Shown in pieces: positions 17,003 to 28,116 of a stretch of 64,000 bases of DNA. The stretch spans positions 62,001-126,000 of the forward strand of contig DAIDAP010000007.1 in the NCBI GenBank assembly GCA_027310565.1. The letters are read 5' to 3'. Numbering within the stretch: the stretch's first letter is position 1; each line of letters starts with the position of its first letter. A program made the position numbers and the translations under genes. Origin of the DNA: Chloroflexota bacterium. Its GTDB lineage: Bacteria; Chloroflexota; Limnocylindria; P2-11E. The notes below the pieces were generated by a model. That model worked only from the letters and a program-made list of their open reading frames with translations. It did not search any database and was not told the origin of the DNA.

Positions 17003-17956
17003 ATGGGGGCGCGCGTGCTCGTCGTCGACGACGACGACGCCGTCCGCGAGGCCGTCGTCATGGCCCTGTCCGACGCCGGCTACGAGTGCCTCGCCGCCGC
17101 GGACGGACACCAGGCGCTGGTGATCGCGCGGGGCGGACGCATCGACCTCGTCGTCCTGGACATCAAGATGCCGCTCGTCTCCGGCGACGACGTGCAGCGC
17201 GAGCTCCGCCGCGATCCGCGCACGCGGTTCGTGCCGGTCGTGTTCCTCACCGGGCAGCGCTCGTCGCGCGACATCGCGCTGCGGCTCATGCGCGGCGCCG
17301 ACGACTACGTCACGAAGCCGTTCGACATGGACGAGCTCGTCGCGCGCGCGGCCGCGGTGCTGCGGCGCGGCGCCGAGCTCCGCGCGCTCAACCCGCTCTC
17401 GGGGCTCCCCGGGAACGTCGCGATCGCCGCCGAGCTCGAGCGCCACCTCGAGGCCGACGACGAGTTCGCGTGCCTGTACTGCGACCTCGACCACTTCAAG
17501 GAGTTCAACGACACGCAGGGGTTCGCGCGCGGCGACGCGCTCATCAAGGCGCTCGCCGACCTGCTCGTCGAGGTCGCGGGCCCGTCGCCGGAGGCCTTCG
17601 CCGGCCACGTCGGCGGGGACGACTTCGTGCTCGTCGTGCCGGGTCACGCGGCGGAGGAGGTGGCGCGGGCGATCGTGCGTCGCTTCGACGCGCTCGCGCC
17701 GTCGATGTACGACGACGCCGACCGGGCCCGCGGCTGCGTGGTCACGCTCGACCGCCGGGGCCGCGAGCGGCGCATCCCGTTCGTCACCGTCTCGATCGGC
17801 GTCGTGCCGATCTCGACGCGGCACGCGGCGGACGCCGTGGCGCTGTCGCGCACCGCCGCCGAGGTGAAAGAGATCGCGAAGCGCCGCGACGGATCGAGCT
17901 GGGCGCTCGACCGACGGCAGGCACGCGCGAACGAGGCGGCCGGCTCCCTCCGCTGA
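17003..17956 (+). CDS. Response regulator with variant GGDEF domain (REC-GGDDF)
   Basis: 317 residues. The receiver (1-120) has VVDDDD, Asp53 in VVLDIKMPLVSG, FLTGQR and VTKPFD. A diguanylate-cyclase-like domain (about 130-300) has LYCDLDHFKEFND and VTVSIGVVP, but the signature reads VGGDDFVLV, with Asp in place of Glu. No RxxD inhibitory site precedes it. Activity as a cyclase is uncertain, and it could be a c-di-GMP or GTP sensor. It stands alone, with no kinase next to it. The ATG at 17003 matches the usual REC start. Confidence 0.9.
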   Translation: MGARVLVVDDDDAVREAVVMALSDAGYECLAAADGHQALVIARGGRIDLVVLDIKMPLVSGDDVQRELRRDPRTRFVPVVFLTGQRSSRDIALRLMRGADDYVTKPFDMDELVARAAAVLRRGAELRALNPLSGLPGNVAIAAELERHLEADDEFACLYCDLDHFKEFNDTQGFARGDALIKALADLLVEVAGPSPEAFAGHVGGDDFVLVVPGHAAEEVARAIVRRFDALAPSMYDDADRARGCVVTLDRRGRERRIPFVTVSIGVVPISTRHAADAVALSRTAAEVKEIAKRRDGSSWALDRRQARANEAAGSLR

Positions 17957-17965
17957 GGTGCCCCG

Positions 17966-19045
17966 CTACGTACCCGGCGTCCGCAGCGCGGTCCACCGCG
18001 CGCCGCCGTCGATGGTGCGCTGGAGCGAGCCGCGGACGGTCGCGTACCCGGTGTTCGCGTCGCCGAACGCGATCTGCGGCGTGATCGGCGCGGCCTGCTG
18101 GTAGTCCGTGGCGAACGCGTGCCACGACGCGCCGGCGTCGGTCGTCTCCTTCGACCGGTCCGGCGGCGCGATCTGCAGCCAGCGCGTCGGCGTGAGGAAG
18201 ACGAGCTGCTCCAGCACCGCGGGCGCGGTCGTGGCGTACGTCCACGTGGCGCCGGCGTCCGTCGAGCGGAACACGAAGCGCTTCTCGGCGGCGTTCGTCA
18301 TGCCGAAGGCGCTGACGAAGAGCACGCCGCCGAAGTCGGCGACCGGGTCCGGTCGGAGCTCGAAGCCGGCCTGCCCCGAGATGAAGCCCGGGGGATCGGG
18401 CAGCCGCGCGCCGGCCCACGTCTTCCCGCCGTCGCTCGTGCGGTAGATCGTCGGCGGCGAGTTCGGGTCCTCCGCGGTGGCGTAGCCGCGCTGCGCGTCG
18501 ACGAACGCGAGAGTGGTCTTGCACTGCGCGGCGCCGATGCCGGCCACGCTCCCCGCGCTGTCGGACGGGACGTCGACGAGCTTCTCCCATGTCCCGGCGC
18601 CGTCCGCGGTCCGCCAGATCACGACGCCCTGGCTCTGGCACTGCGTCGCGGGCGACCCGGCCGCCATGGCCCATCCGATGCGATCGTCGACGAACGCGAT
18701 CTGCAGGTTCACGGCGTTCGGCGGCAGCGTCCGCTCGGTCCACGTCTCGCCGCGGTCGGTGGAGCGGAAGAGGCGCGTCTCCGCGACGAGCATCCAGACG
18801 ACGCCGTTCCCCGCCGCCGCGACCTGACCAGAGGTCGGGAGCGGGATCGGCGTCGCGCTCGCCGAGGCGGTGGGGGCGACCGATGCGCTCGGCGCCTGGG
18901 TCGGCCCGGGGCTCGCGGTCGTCACGCTCGCGGTCGGCGCGGTCGTGGGCGTCGGCGAGGGCACCGCGGCACCGCCGCAGCCGGCGAGGAGCGCGAGGGA
19001 GGACGCCGTGAGGAGTGCGAGGAGCGTTCTCATGCGTACGAGCAT
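17966..19045 (-). CDS. YCF48/BNR-repeat lipoprotein
   Basis: 359 residues. The N-terminal signal ends in the lipobox LLAGC. A Thr/Ser/Pro-rich linker (about 25-75) follows, then a beta-propeller built from repeats with the Asp-box pattern (FRSTDRGETWTE, YRTSDGGKTW, FRSTDAGATWTY, TIDGGARW). This is the fold of photosystem II assembly factor YCF48 and of sialidase-type BNR propellers. It should be exported and lipid-anchored. The ligand is unknown. It converges on the REC-GGDDF gene. Confidence 0.85.
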   Translation of the reverse strand: MLVRMRTLLALLTASSLALLAGCGGAAVPSPTPTTAPTASVTTASPGPTQAPSASVAPTASASATPIPLPTSGQVAAAGNGVVWMLVAETRLFRSTDRGETWTERTLPPNAVNLQIAFVDDRIGWAMAAGSPATQCQSQGVVIWRTADGAGTWEKLVDVPSDSAGSVAGIGAAQCKTTLAFVDAQRGYATAEDPNSPPTIYRTSDGGKTWAGARLPDPPGFISGQAGFELRPDPVADFGGVLFVSAFGMTNAAEKRFVFRSTDAGATWTYATTAPAVLEQLVFLTPTRWLQIAPPDRSKETTDAGASWHAFATDYQQAAPITPQIAFGDANTGYATVRGSLQRTIDGGARWTALRTPGT

Positions 19046-19154
19046 CGCTCATCGGGACGCCGGCCGCGTCAGTGTCTTTCCCCACAACTCGTACGGCCGC
19101 CGTAGCAGTTCGGCGGCCCGCACCGTGATCTTCGTCACGGACCGCCGGCCCGGA

Positions 19155-19985
19155 CTACACCTCGAGCTCGAGCCCCTCGCGCGCCACGACGACCTCGAGA
19201 CCGCTCGTCCGCTCGCCTGCCGCGCGCTGCGCGTCGGCGCCGATCCGGTCGAGCGCGTCGTCGCTGCGGTCGGGGTCGTGGTGGTACAGCACGAGCCGCC
19301 GCACGCCGGCCGTCGCGGCGACCTCGATCGCCGCGTCCACCGTCGCATGTCCCCAGGTGGGCTTGAAGTCGCTCGGCAGGAACTGCGCGTCGTGGATGAG
19401 CGTGTGCGCGCCCCGCGCGAGCGGGACGACCGGGTTCGGTTTGCCGCTGAAGGCGTCCTCGGTGTCGGTCGCGTAGACGAGCGCGCGGCCGTCGGCCTCG
19501 ACACGGTACGCGAGCGCGGGGGCGGGGTGGAAGATGTGCGTCGAGCGGACGCGGTACGGCCCGAGCCGCTGCTCGGACCCCTCGGCCATCTCGCCGATCT
19601 CGAGCCGGGCCGGGAGGTCGTCCAGGTCGACCGGGAAGAACGGGTCGTCCATGCCCAGGCCGAGGAGCTCCCTCATCGAGCGCGACTGCTTCGGCCCGAT
19701 GATGCGGAACGTGCTGCGCTTGTCGTAGGCGGGGCGGAAGAACGGGATGCCCTGGATGTGGTCCCAGTGGAGGTGCGAGAGCAGCAGCGTGACGTCGAAC
19801 GGACGCGCGCCGTTCGTGCTCATGAGGTTGATGCCGAGCTCGCGCAGCCCGGTGCCCGCGTCGAGGACCAGGAGCGACCCGCTCGCGTCGCGCACCTCGA
19901 CGCACGCGGTGTTGCCGCCGTACCGGACCGTCGTCGGACCGGGCGTCGGGATGGAGCCGCGCGTGCCCCAGAAGCGGATGCGCAT
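19155..19985 (-). CDS. MBL-fold metallohydrolase
   Basis: 276 residues, beginning MRIRFWGTRGSIPTPG. The metal-binding motif is SHLHWDHIQG, with YATDTEDAF and YHHDPDRSDD as later ligands. It is a paralogue of the N-terminal half of the MBL-REC protein at 10612-11937. The family includes RNase Z-like and cyclic nucleotide phosphodiesterase enzymes. It is the last gene of an operon with an adenylate cyclase and an HD-GYP protein (its ATG overlaps the HD-GYP stop), so a role in cyclic nucleotide turnover is a reasonable but untested idea. Confidence 0.88.
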   Translation of the reverse strand: MRIRFWGTRGSIPTPGPTTVRYGGNTACVEVRDASGSLLVLDAGTGLRELGINLMSTNGARPFDVTLLLSHLHWDHIQGIPFFRPAYDKRSTFRIIGPKQSRSMRELLGLGMDDPFFPVDLDDLPARLEIGEMAEGSEQRLGPYRVRSTHIFHPAPALAYRVEADGRALVYATDTEDAFSGKPNPVVPLARGAHTLIHDAQFLPSDFKPTWGHATVDAAIEVAATAGVRRLVLYHHDPDRSDDALDRIGADAQRAAGERTSGLEVVVAREGLELEV

Positions 19986-21295
19986 CAGGGCTTCGCCTCG
20001 CTCGAGGGTGAGCCGCTCGCCGCTCGATCTCTCTCCGACAGACCCCCGGCGGCCTCCTGGATGCTGCCCATGCCCTCGTCGCCCGGCTTCGGCCAGGTGT
20101 GGCGGAGCTGGTCGATGGTCCGCTGCAGCTCGGGCAGCGCACGGTGGACGGCGGCCAGCACCTCGGGGTCGAGGTGGCTCCCGGCCATCCCGGCCATGAT
20201 CTCGAGCGTCTTCCCCAGCGGGTAGGCCGGCTTGTAGTAGCGCGGAGCGGTGAGGGCGTCGAAGACGTCCGCCGCCGCCACGATGCGCGCCCCGAGGAGG
20301 ATCTGGTCCGCGGCCAACCCGTTCGGATAGCCGGTGCCGTCCATCCGCTCGTGGTGCTGCGCCGCGATGAGCGGCACCTCGCGCATGTCGTGCGGGAACT
20401 CCAGGTGCGCGAGGAACTCGCCGGTCTTCTCGGCGTGTGCCTTCATGTACGCGAACTCGGCGTCGTCGAGCTTCCCCGGCTTCTGCAGGAAGCGGTCCCG
20501 CACCGCGATCTTCCCGTAGTCGTGCAGCAGCGCGGCGGCCTCGAGCCGCTCGAGGTCCCGCTCGCCCAGGCCCATCGCCCGGCCGATCACCGCCGCGTAG
20601 CGGGTGACCCGCTGGCTGTGGCCGGCGGTCTGCTGGTCGCGCGCGTCGATGGTCACCGCGAGCGTCTCGATGAGCGACTGCCAGAGCCGCCGTTGCTCGG
20701 CGACGAGCTGCGCGTTCTCCACGGCCACGGCCGCCGACGCGGCGAGCGACGCGAGCGTCTCCTCGTCGGTCCGCACGAAGGGCCCGCCGCCGCGCTTGTT
20801 CACGACCTGGAAGACGCCGATCACCCGGCCGCCCTCGCCGGTCATCGGGAACGTGAGCAGGCTCTTCGTGCGGTAGCCGCTCGCGCGGTCCGGCTCGGGG
20901 TTGAAGCGAGCGTCCTGGTAGGCGTCGGGGATGTTGATCGTCTCGCCGGTCTGCGCGACCGCCCCGGCGATGCCACGCCCGATCGGGAAGCGGATCTCCC
21001 CGCTGCCGAGCGCCACGCGCGACCAGAGCTCGCCCCGGTCGCGGTCGACGATGAAGATGGTCGCGCGGTCGGCGGCGAGGAGCGTGGCGGTCGCCTCGGC
21101 CATCCGGCGGAGCAGCGCGTCGAGGTCGGTGATCGACATGAGCTGCCGCGTGATGTCGAGGATCGTGTCGAGCCGCGCGCCGGCGCCGCGGCGTTCGCCC
21201 GCCCGCCGCTCGGCGACGCGCCGCTCGCGGCCGCCCGGCGGCGGCCCGCCGCTCGTCCGGCGCTGGGCGACACGCCGGTCGGGCCTGGAGCTCAT
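19985..21295 (-). CDS. GAF-HD-GYP phosphodiesterase
   Basis: 436 residues. An Arg-rich, probably disordered N-terminus (1-45) precedes one GAF domain (about 50-205) and an HD-GYP domain (about 215-400) with TAGHSQRVTRYA, LLHDYGKIAV and HHERMDGTGYPNG, all predicted catalytic residues present. It should hydrolyse c-di-GMP when its GAF domain is in the right state. The start is the ATG ending at 21295, which overlaps the stop of the preceding GAF gene (ATGA). Confidence 0.93.
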   Translation of the reverse strand: MSSRPDRRVAQRRTSGGPPPGGRERRVAERRAGERRGAGARLDTILDITRQLMSITDLDALLRRMAEATATLLAADRATIFIVDRDRGELWSRVALGSGEIRFPIGRGIAGAVAQTGETINIPDAYQDARFNPEPDRASGYRTKSLLTFPMTGEGGRVIGVFQVVNKRGGGPFVRTDEETLASLAASAAVAVENAQLVAEQRRLWQSLIETLAVTIDARDQQTAGHSQRVTRYAAVIGRAMGLGERDLERLEAAALLHDYGKIAVRDRFLQKPGKLDDAEFAYMKAHAEKTGEFLAHLEFPHDMREVPLIAAQHHERMDGTGYPNGLAADQILLGARIVAAADVFDALTAPRYYKPAYPLGKTLEIMAGMAGSHLDPEVLAAVHRALPELQRTIDQLRHTWPKPGDEGMGSIQEAAGGLSERDRAASGSPSSEAKP

Positions 21296-21783
21296 TCCGA
21301 CGCGAGCTTCTCGAGGACCGGCGCCACCGTCTCCGCGACCTGCTCGAGGAGCATCTGATCGCGGCGCTCGAACGTCCCGTCGCGCTTGTTCAGCGCCTGG
21401 ATGACGCCGACGGTCTGACCGCCCTTGCCCCACACCGGGACGCAGAGCATGTTCAGGGTGCGGAAGCCCGTCCGCAGGTCGACGTTGCGGTCGAAGCGCG
21501 AATCGGCGTACGCGTCGGGCACGTTGATCGTCTCGCCGGTGAGCGCGGCCTGCCCCGCGAGCCCCTGGCCGATGGGGAGCCGTATCTCGGTCGCGGTGCG
21601 CTGCGCCACGCGCGCCCAGAGCTGGTTCCTGTGGTGATCCACCACGTAGACCGTGCAGCGCTCGGCGTCGACCGCCTGCGAGCAGAGGTCCACCAGCCCG
21701 CGCAGGTACGCCTCGCGGTCCTTCTGCACCGAGAGGTGACCGAGCTTCACCATGATCAGGGCGACCTTCTCGTCGAGCACCAT
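21292..21783 (-). CDS. Single GAF-domain protein
   Basis: 163 residues, almost all one GAF domain. CTVYVVDHHRNQLWARVAQ, LPIGQGLAGQAALTGETI and NVPDAYADSRFD match the GAF domains found in cyclic nucleotide phosphodiesterases and in the neighbouring HD-GYP protein. It could be a free sensor subunit that binds a cyclic nucleotide or other ligand. Its start follows the adenylate cyclase stop by 4 bp, and its stop overlaps the HD-GYP start. Confidence 0.88.
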   Translation of the reverse strand: MVLDEKVALIMVKLGHLSVQKDREAYLRGLVDLCSQAVDAERCTVYVVDHHRNQLWARVAQRTATEIRLPIGQGLAGQAALTGETINVPDAYADSRFDRNVDLRTGFRTLNMLCVPVWGKGGQTVGVIQALNKRDGTFERRDQMLLEQVAETVAPVLEKLASE

Positions 21784-21787
21784 CGTG

Positions 21788-23779
21788 TCAGTGGTACCCC
21801 GCCACGGCCGCCTTCGTGACCTGGAGCTGCGGGGGCGGCGCCGGGTTCGGGTTGACGATCTCCCCGGCACGGTTGACCTGGTAGCAGCGCACCGGCTCGG
21901 CGCGGCCCTTCACCGCGATGGCGCCGAGGTCGACGCTCTCGACGTCGTCTCCGAGCAGCGCGAGCGTCTCCGCGCTGCAGGCGACCTGGTCGCGGCGCGC
22001 GATGTCCGACGAGGTGAGGCGCGAGGCGACGTTCGCGGTGTCGCCGATGACCGTGTACTCCATACGGCCCTTCGCGCCGAGGAACCCCGCGACCACCTGG
22101 CCGCTGTTGATGCCGAAGCCGAACGACACGTCCGGCCCGCCCCCGGCGCGCTCGGACTGGATCCAGCGCTGCATCTCGAGCGCGCACTCCACGGCGCGCC
22201 GCGCGTGCCGCGGCACCTCGATCGGGGCGTTCCAGATGACCATGATGTTGTCGCCGTTGTACTTGTTCACCGTGCCGTCGAAGCGGTTCACGACGTCGAC
22301 CATGCCGTCGAAGTAGCGGTTCAGGTGGCCGAGGAGGTCCGCCGGGGTCATCCCCTCGGACATCGTCGTGAACCCGCGGATGTCGCCGAAGAGCACGGTG
22401 ACCTCGCGACCCTCGCCGCCGAGGCCGAGCTGGCCCGCCTCCTCCTTCTCGAGGATGGTGCGCGCGACCGACGGCGTCACGAAGCGGCCGAAGGTGCTCT
22501 GCGTGCGCGTCACGGCGCGCCGCTCCTCGACCAGCAGGTAGCCGAGCGAGACGACCCACCAGAACGCGGACGGCGCGACGTAGCCGATCGACGGCACCTC
22601 GACCGGCCCCGTCCCGACGTCGCCCTGCGTCTGCAGCGCGAACAGCACGTAGCCGCCGACGACGTAGAGCGCGAGCACGCCGAGCGCCGAGAGGAAGCCG
22701 CGCAGGTGCCAGCGGACGACGAGGAAGAGCCCGAGGGCGGTGACGACGAGGACGGCGAGGAGCGTGGTGAGGAACCCCTGCCTGAGGACGGGGTAGCGGT
22801 TGGTGAAGATCGACTGCGCGGTGTTCGCCCAGATCTCGACGCCGAACATCTTCGCGCCGCCGCTGTTCGGCACCGGGTAGTCGTCGGGGACCGCCGACAC
22901 GGAGTGGAAGCCGACGAAGACGGTGCGGCCGGTGATCAGGCTCGACGGGATCTTCCCGTCGATGACGTCCTGCATCGAGACGACGCAGAACTCTCCGGCG
23001 ATGGAGCAGGGCGGGCCCGAGCGCTGGTCGACGGTGGGCGTGGCCGGTGCGGACGCGTAGTAGACCGGCATGCCGCCGCGCTGGTTGACCGGCAGCACGC
23101 GGTCGCCGAGCGGCGCCGGGATGCGCAGACGGTCGTTCGCCAGCGTGGCCTTCGTGAGGTCCGCGCGCACCTGCCGAGCGGCCGCGAGCAGCGCGAGCGA
23201 GTAGTACCGGGTGCCGTCGGGGCCTTCGATGAGCATCTGGCTGTCGCGCACGCGGCCGTCGGGGTCCGCCGCGACGTTCACCGATCCGACGCCGGCCGCG
23301 GCCGCGCGGAGGTCGGGCGGCGGCAGGTTCACCGTCCGGTAGACCGTGGTGTGATCGCCGACCGTGCCCGTGCCGGCGCCCTGCATCGCGAGGATGACGT
23401 TCCCCGCGCGGCTCACCGCCCCCGCGAGGACCGCGTCGTCCACCGCGCTCGGCGAGCGGTCGTAGAAGCTCACGTCGAAGGCGATCGTCGTCGGCCTGTC
23501 GGCGGCGAGCCGGTCGATGAGCTGGGCGTAGGCGCGGCGCGGCAGCGGGTAGACGTTCTGCGCGCGGATGGTGAGGTCGTCGACGGCGACGATCGTGATC
23601 TGGTTCTTCACCTTCGCCGGGGAGATCGCGATGCCCCGGTCGTACACCGCGGCCTGCAGCGTCGTGTCGAGGAGCTCGGTCAAGTACGCGAGCGCGCCGA
23701 AGAGCACCGCGATGCCCGCGATGAGCGCGAGGACCGCGCGCTGCCGCGTCTGGCGCTTCGCGAACACCGTCCCGAACAC
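21788..23779 (-). CDS. CHASE2-domain adenylate/guanylate cyclase
   Basis: 663 residues. One N-terminal membrane segment (about 15-35), an extracytoplasmic CHASE2 domain (about 40-330), three more membrane segments (about 340-420) and a C-terminal class III cyclase domain (about 455-650). The cyclase has VLFGDIRGFTTMSEG and KYNGDNIMVIWNAP for metal binding and GRMEYTVIGDTANVASRL for the transition-state region. It is most likely an adenylate cyclase that converts ATP to cAMP in response to an external signal. It is the first gene of a four-gene operon with GAF, HD-GYP and MBL proteins. Confidence 0.94.
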   Translation of the reverse strand: MFGTVFAKRQTRQRAVLALIAGIAVLFGALAYLTELLDTTLQAAVYDRGIAISPAKVKNQITIVAVDDLTIRAQNVYPLPRRAYAQLIDRLAADRPTTIAFDVSFYDRSPSAVDDAVLAGAVSRAGNVILAMQGAGTGTVGDHTTVYRTVNLPPPDLRAAAAGVGSVNVAADPDGRVRDSQMLIEGPDGTRYYSLALLAAARQVRADLTKATLANDRLRIPAPLGDRVLPVNQRGGMPVYYASAPATPTVDQRSGPPCSIAGEFCVVSMQDVIDGKIPSSLITGRTVFVGFHSVSAVPDDYPVPNSGGAKMFGVEIWANTAQSIFTNRYPVLRQGFLTTLLAVLVVTALGLFLVVRWHLRGFLSALGVLALYVVGGYVLFALQTQGDVGTGPVEVPSIGYVAPSAFWWVVSLGYLLVEERRAVTRTQSTFGRFVTPSVARTILEKEEAGQLGLGGEGREVTVLFGDIRGFTTMSEGMTPADLLGHLNRYFDGMVDVVNRFDGTVNKYNGDNIMVIWNAPIEVPRHARRAVECALEMQRWIQSERAGGGPDVSFGFGINSGQVVAGFLGAKGRMEYTVIGDTANVASRLTSSDIARRDQVACSAETLALLGDDVESVDLGAIAVKGRAEPVRCYQVNRAGEIVNPNPAPPPQLQVTKAAVAGYH

Positions 23780-23819
23780 CCTTCCCGGCCCCTCCGCCCG
23801 CGACCTGCGGGTCGTCAGA

Positions 23820-24884
23820 TTATGGGGCGCGCGGGGCCCGCGCGAGCACCCCGCGCAGGACGGTGATGGCGCGGATGTAGTCGGCGAGCACGAGCCGCTC
23901 GACGGGCGTGTGGTCGTACCTCGAGTCGCCCGGGCCGTACGCGACCATCGGGCAGCCCCAGGCCGGCGCGAGGATGTTCATATCGGATGTCCCGCTCTTC
24001 ACCTTGAACGTCGCCTCGCCGCCGGCGTCGGCGATCGCCGCGACGAACGCGCGCGCGAGCGGGGTGCTCCGCGGTGTCCGCACCGGCTCCTCGTGCCCGA
24101 TCGGCTCGAGTGACACGCGCGCCTCGCCGGGGTGCTCGCGCGCGAGGGCGGCCACCTCGCGCGAGATCTCGTCCACCGCGATGCCCGGCGGTATGCGGTA
24201 GCCGATCCGCAGCTCCGCGCGCTCGACGAGCCCGTCCGCCGCGCCCCCGCTCATGCCCTCGAGGCGGCAGTCGAGCTTCGCGAAGCCCGTCGCGTCCGCG
24301 GTCCGCCGCTCCGCGGCGTCGCGGATGCGCGACCAGAGCGCGAGCGCCTCCTCGCTGCAGGTCGGCCCGGGTGCGGCGCCGTGGCGCGCGTCCCGCGTGA
24401 GCGCGAGCCGGAGCGCGAGCCGGCCCTTGTACGCGACCGTCACCGCGTCCCACCCCGACGGCTCGCCGACGACGCACCACGCCGGCGCGGGCAGCGTCGC
24501 GCGGTGACGCGCGCCCTTGCTCGTCGGCGACTCCTCCTCGACCGCGCCGACGACGGTGACGCGCAGGCCCGGCACGACATGCGTCGCGGCCGCGACGAAC
24601 GCGGCGAGCGGGCCCTTCGCGTCGACCGCCCCGCGGCCGACGAGCGCGCCCTCCTCGACGCGAAGGGGGATCCCGCCGGGGACCGTGTCGACGTGGCCGA
24701 GGAGCACGACGTGCGTCGCGCCGTCGCCGATCTCCCCCACCGCGTTCCCGGCGTCGTCGACCGACGCGCGGAACCCGCGCTCGGCCATGCGCGCGACGAG
24801 CCACTCCACCGCCTCGCCCTCGTGGCGTGAGAGGCTCGGGATGGCGACGAGCCCGCGGACCAGCTCCAGGTCGTCGGCCGCCAC
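23820..24884 (-). CDS. lysK: LysK, [LysW]-lysine/ornithine hydrolase (M20 peptidase)
   Basis: 354 residues. The M20 zinc site is visible as [34 protein letters not shown] and [16 protein letters not shown], with a late His in SRYDHTPVE. LysK releases lysine (or ornithine) from the LysW carrier at the end of the pathway. The start is a GTG ending at 24884 that overlaps the previous stop by one base. It is the last gene of the lysW operon, separated from lysJ by deoC and two aldehyde dehydrogenase genes. Confidence 0.88.
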   Translation of the reverse strand: MAADDLELVRGLVAIPSLSRHEGEAVEWLVARMAERGFRASVDDAGNAVGEIGDGATHVVLLGHVDTVPGGIPLRVEEGALVGRGAVDAKGPLAAFVAAATHVVPGLRVTVVGAVEEESPTSKGARHRATLPAPAWCVVGEPSGWDAVTVAYKGRLALRLALTRDARHGAAPGPTCSEEALALWSRIRDAAERRTADATGFAKLDCRLEGMSGGAADGLVERAELRIGYRIPPGIAVDEISREVAALAREHPGEARVSLEPIGHEEPVRTPRSTPLARAFVAAIADAGGEATFKVKSGTSDMNILAPAWGCPMVAYGPGDSRYDHTPVERLVLADYIRAITVLRGVLARAPRAP

Positions 24885-25677
24885 TAGAAACCGACGGGGT
24901 GCCAGACCGTCTTCAGCTCGAGGAACGCGGCGATCTCGTACGGGCTCTGCTCGTCGGCCTTCCCGCGCACGATGCGCTTCACGTTCTCCGCGCCCAGACG
25001 CTCGAGCTCGGCTGCGTCGCCGTCCGCGCCGGCGAGGTCGAGGCCCGCGACGTCCATGTGTCCGGCGAGCCACGGCGCGAGCTCGCCGCGCAGCCCGGTG
25101 AGGATGTTCACCACGCCGGGGGGCACGTCCGCGGTCGCGACGCACTCGGCGAGCTCGACCGCGGCGATCGGGTGCGCGTCCGACGCGATGACGACGACGG
25201 TGTTGCCGCCGACGAGCGGCGGCGCGAGCCGCGACACGAGGCCGAGGAGCGCGGGCTCGGCCGGCGCGACGATCCCGACGACGCCGGTGGGCTCGGGGAC
25301 GGTGAAGTTGAAGTACGGCCCCGCGACCGCGTTCGCCGATCCGATGACCTGCGCGAGCTTGTCGGCCCAGCCGGCGTACCAGACCACGCGGTCGATCGCG
25401 CGGTCGACCTCGTCCTTCCCGCGGCACGCGGCGGCGAGCGCGCCACGGCGGGCCTCCATCATCTCGGCGAGGCGGTAGAGCACCTGGCCGCGGTTGTACG
25501 CGGTCGCGCCGGACCACCCGGCGCCCGCCTGCCGGGCGATGCGCACCGCGTCGCGCAGGTCCTTGCGCGACGCCCGCGCGACGTTCGCCCCCTCGACGAC
25601 GAGCGTGCGCCCGGACTCGGAGCGCGGGAACGCGCCGCCGATGAAGAGCTTGTGGGTCTTGCGGACCTGGACTCTCC

Positions 25678-25681
<4 letters not shown>
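24884..25681 (-). CDS. Half-length aldehyde dehydrogenase-family protein without catalytic residues
   Basis: 265 residues, against about 480 for the family. It matches only the N-terminal NAD-binding half: [50 protein letters not shown] and [10 protein letters not shown] are recognisable. The protein then ends with [11 protein letters not shown]. The catalytic Cys loop and the Glu motif are absent, so it cannot be an ordinary ALDH. It may be a regulatory or assembly partner of the full-length ALDH next door, with which it overlaps by 4 bp (GTGA). The ending is clean, with no sign of a nearby frameshift. Confidence 0.82.
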
Positions 25682-27163
<1,482 letters not shown>

Positions 27164-27171
<8 letters not shown>

Positions 27172-28105
27172 CGGTGAAGTAGTCCGGGTTCTGGTAGCGG
27201 CCCGTCCGCTCCTTGCGCAGCTGCATGAGGATGTCGTTGAGGAGGCTCGACGCGCCGATGCGGTAGCGGTCCGGCGTGAGCCAGGCGACGCCGAGCGTCT
27301 CGTGGACCTGCACGAGGTACTGCACCGCCTGCTTCGCCTGGCGGATGCCGCCCGCGACCTTCATGCCGACCACACGCCCGGTGTCCTCGTACACGTCGCG
27401 GATCGTCTCGAGCATGCACAGCGCGACCGGGAGCGTCGCGTTCGTCGCGGCCTTCCCGGTGGACGTCTTGATGAAGTCCGCGCCGCCGGCGATGGCGAGG
27501 AGCGCGGCGCGCCGCACGTTGTCGTACGTCCCCAGCTCGCCCGTCTCGAGGATCACCTTGAGGTGCGCCTTGCCCGCGCAGACCTCCCTGGCGCGGACGA
27601 CCTCGTCGTACACCTGCGCGTAGCGGCCGGAGAGGAACGCGCCGCGGTCGATCACCATGTCGACCTCGTGCGCCCCCATCGCGACGACGGCGCGCACCTC
27701 CTCGAGCTTCACCTCGAGCGGCGCCTGACCCGACGGGAACGCGGTCGCGACCGACGCGACCTTCACGCCGGTGCCGCGGGTGCGCGCGAGGGCGGCGGGG
27801 ACGAGATTCGGGTACACGCAGATCGCCGCCACCGAGGGCACGCCCGGGTCCGACGGGTCGGGGCGCACGCCCTTCGTCGCGAGCGCGCCGACCTTCCCGG
27901 GCGTGTCGGCGCCCTCGAGCGTGGTGAGGTCCATCGCGCGGATCGCGAGGTCGAGCGCGAAGACCTTCGCGCCCTTCTTGATGGAGCGCCGCGAGAGCGC
28001 GAGCGCGCGCTCCTCGAGGCCGACGGCGTCCACGGACCCGAGCCGCGGCAGGCGCGGCTCGAGCGGGAGCTCGAATCCGCCGGGGAGCGCCGGTGCGGTC
28101 GCCAT
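27164..28105 (-). CDS. deoC: Deoxyribose-phosphate aldolase
   Basis: 313 residues, the longer type with an N-terminal extension of about 60 residues. It cleaves 2-deoxyribose 5-phosphate to glyceraldehyde 3-phosphate and acetaldehyde. AICVYPNLVPAA, VASVATAFPSGQ, EVDMVIDRG, LKVILETGEL and the Schiff-base Lys in DFIKTSTGKA are all seen. The ATG ending at 28105 lies 11 bp after lysJ, so deoC sits inside the lysW operon without a visible promoter of its own. Confidence 0.95.
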
Positions 28106-28116
28106 ACGGACCGAGT

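Noticed and set aside
24132-24830. 232-residue plus-strand frame opposite lysK
   Set aside because: Mirror of the lysK coding strand, with repetitive Arg/Ala content and no motif.
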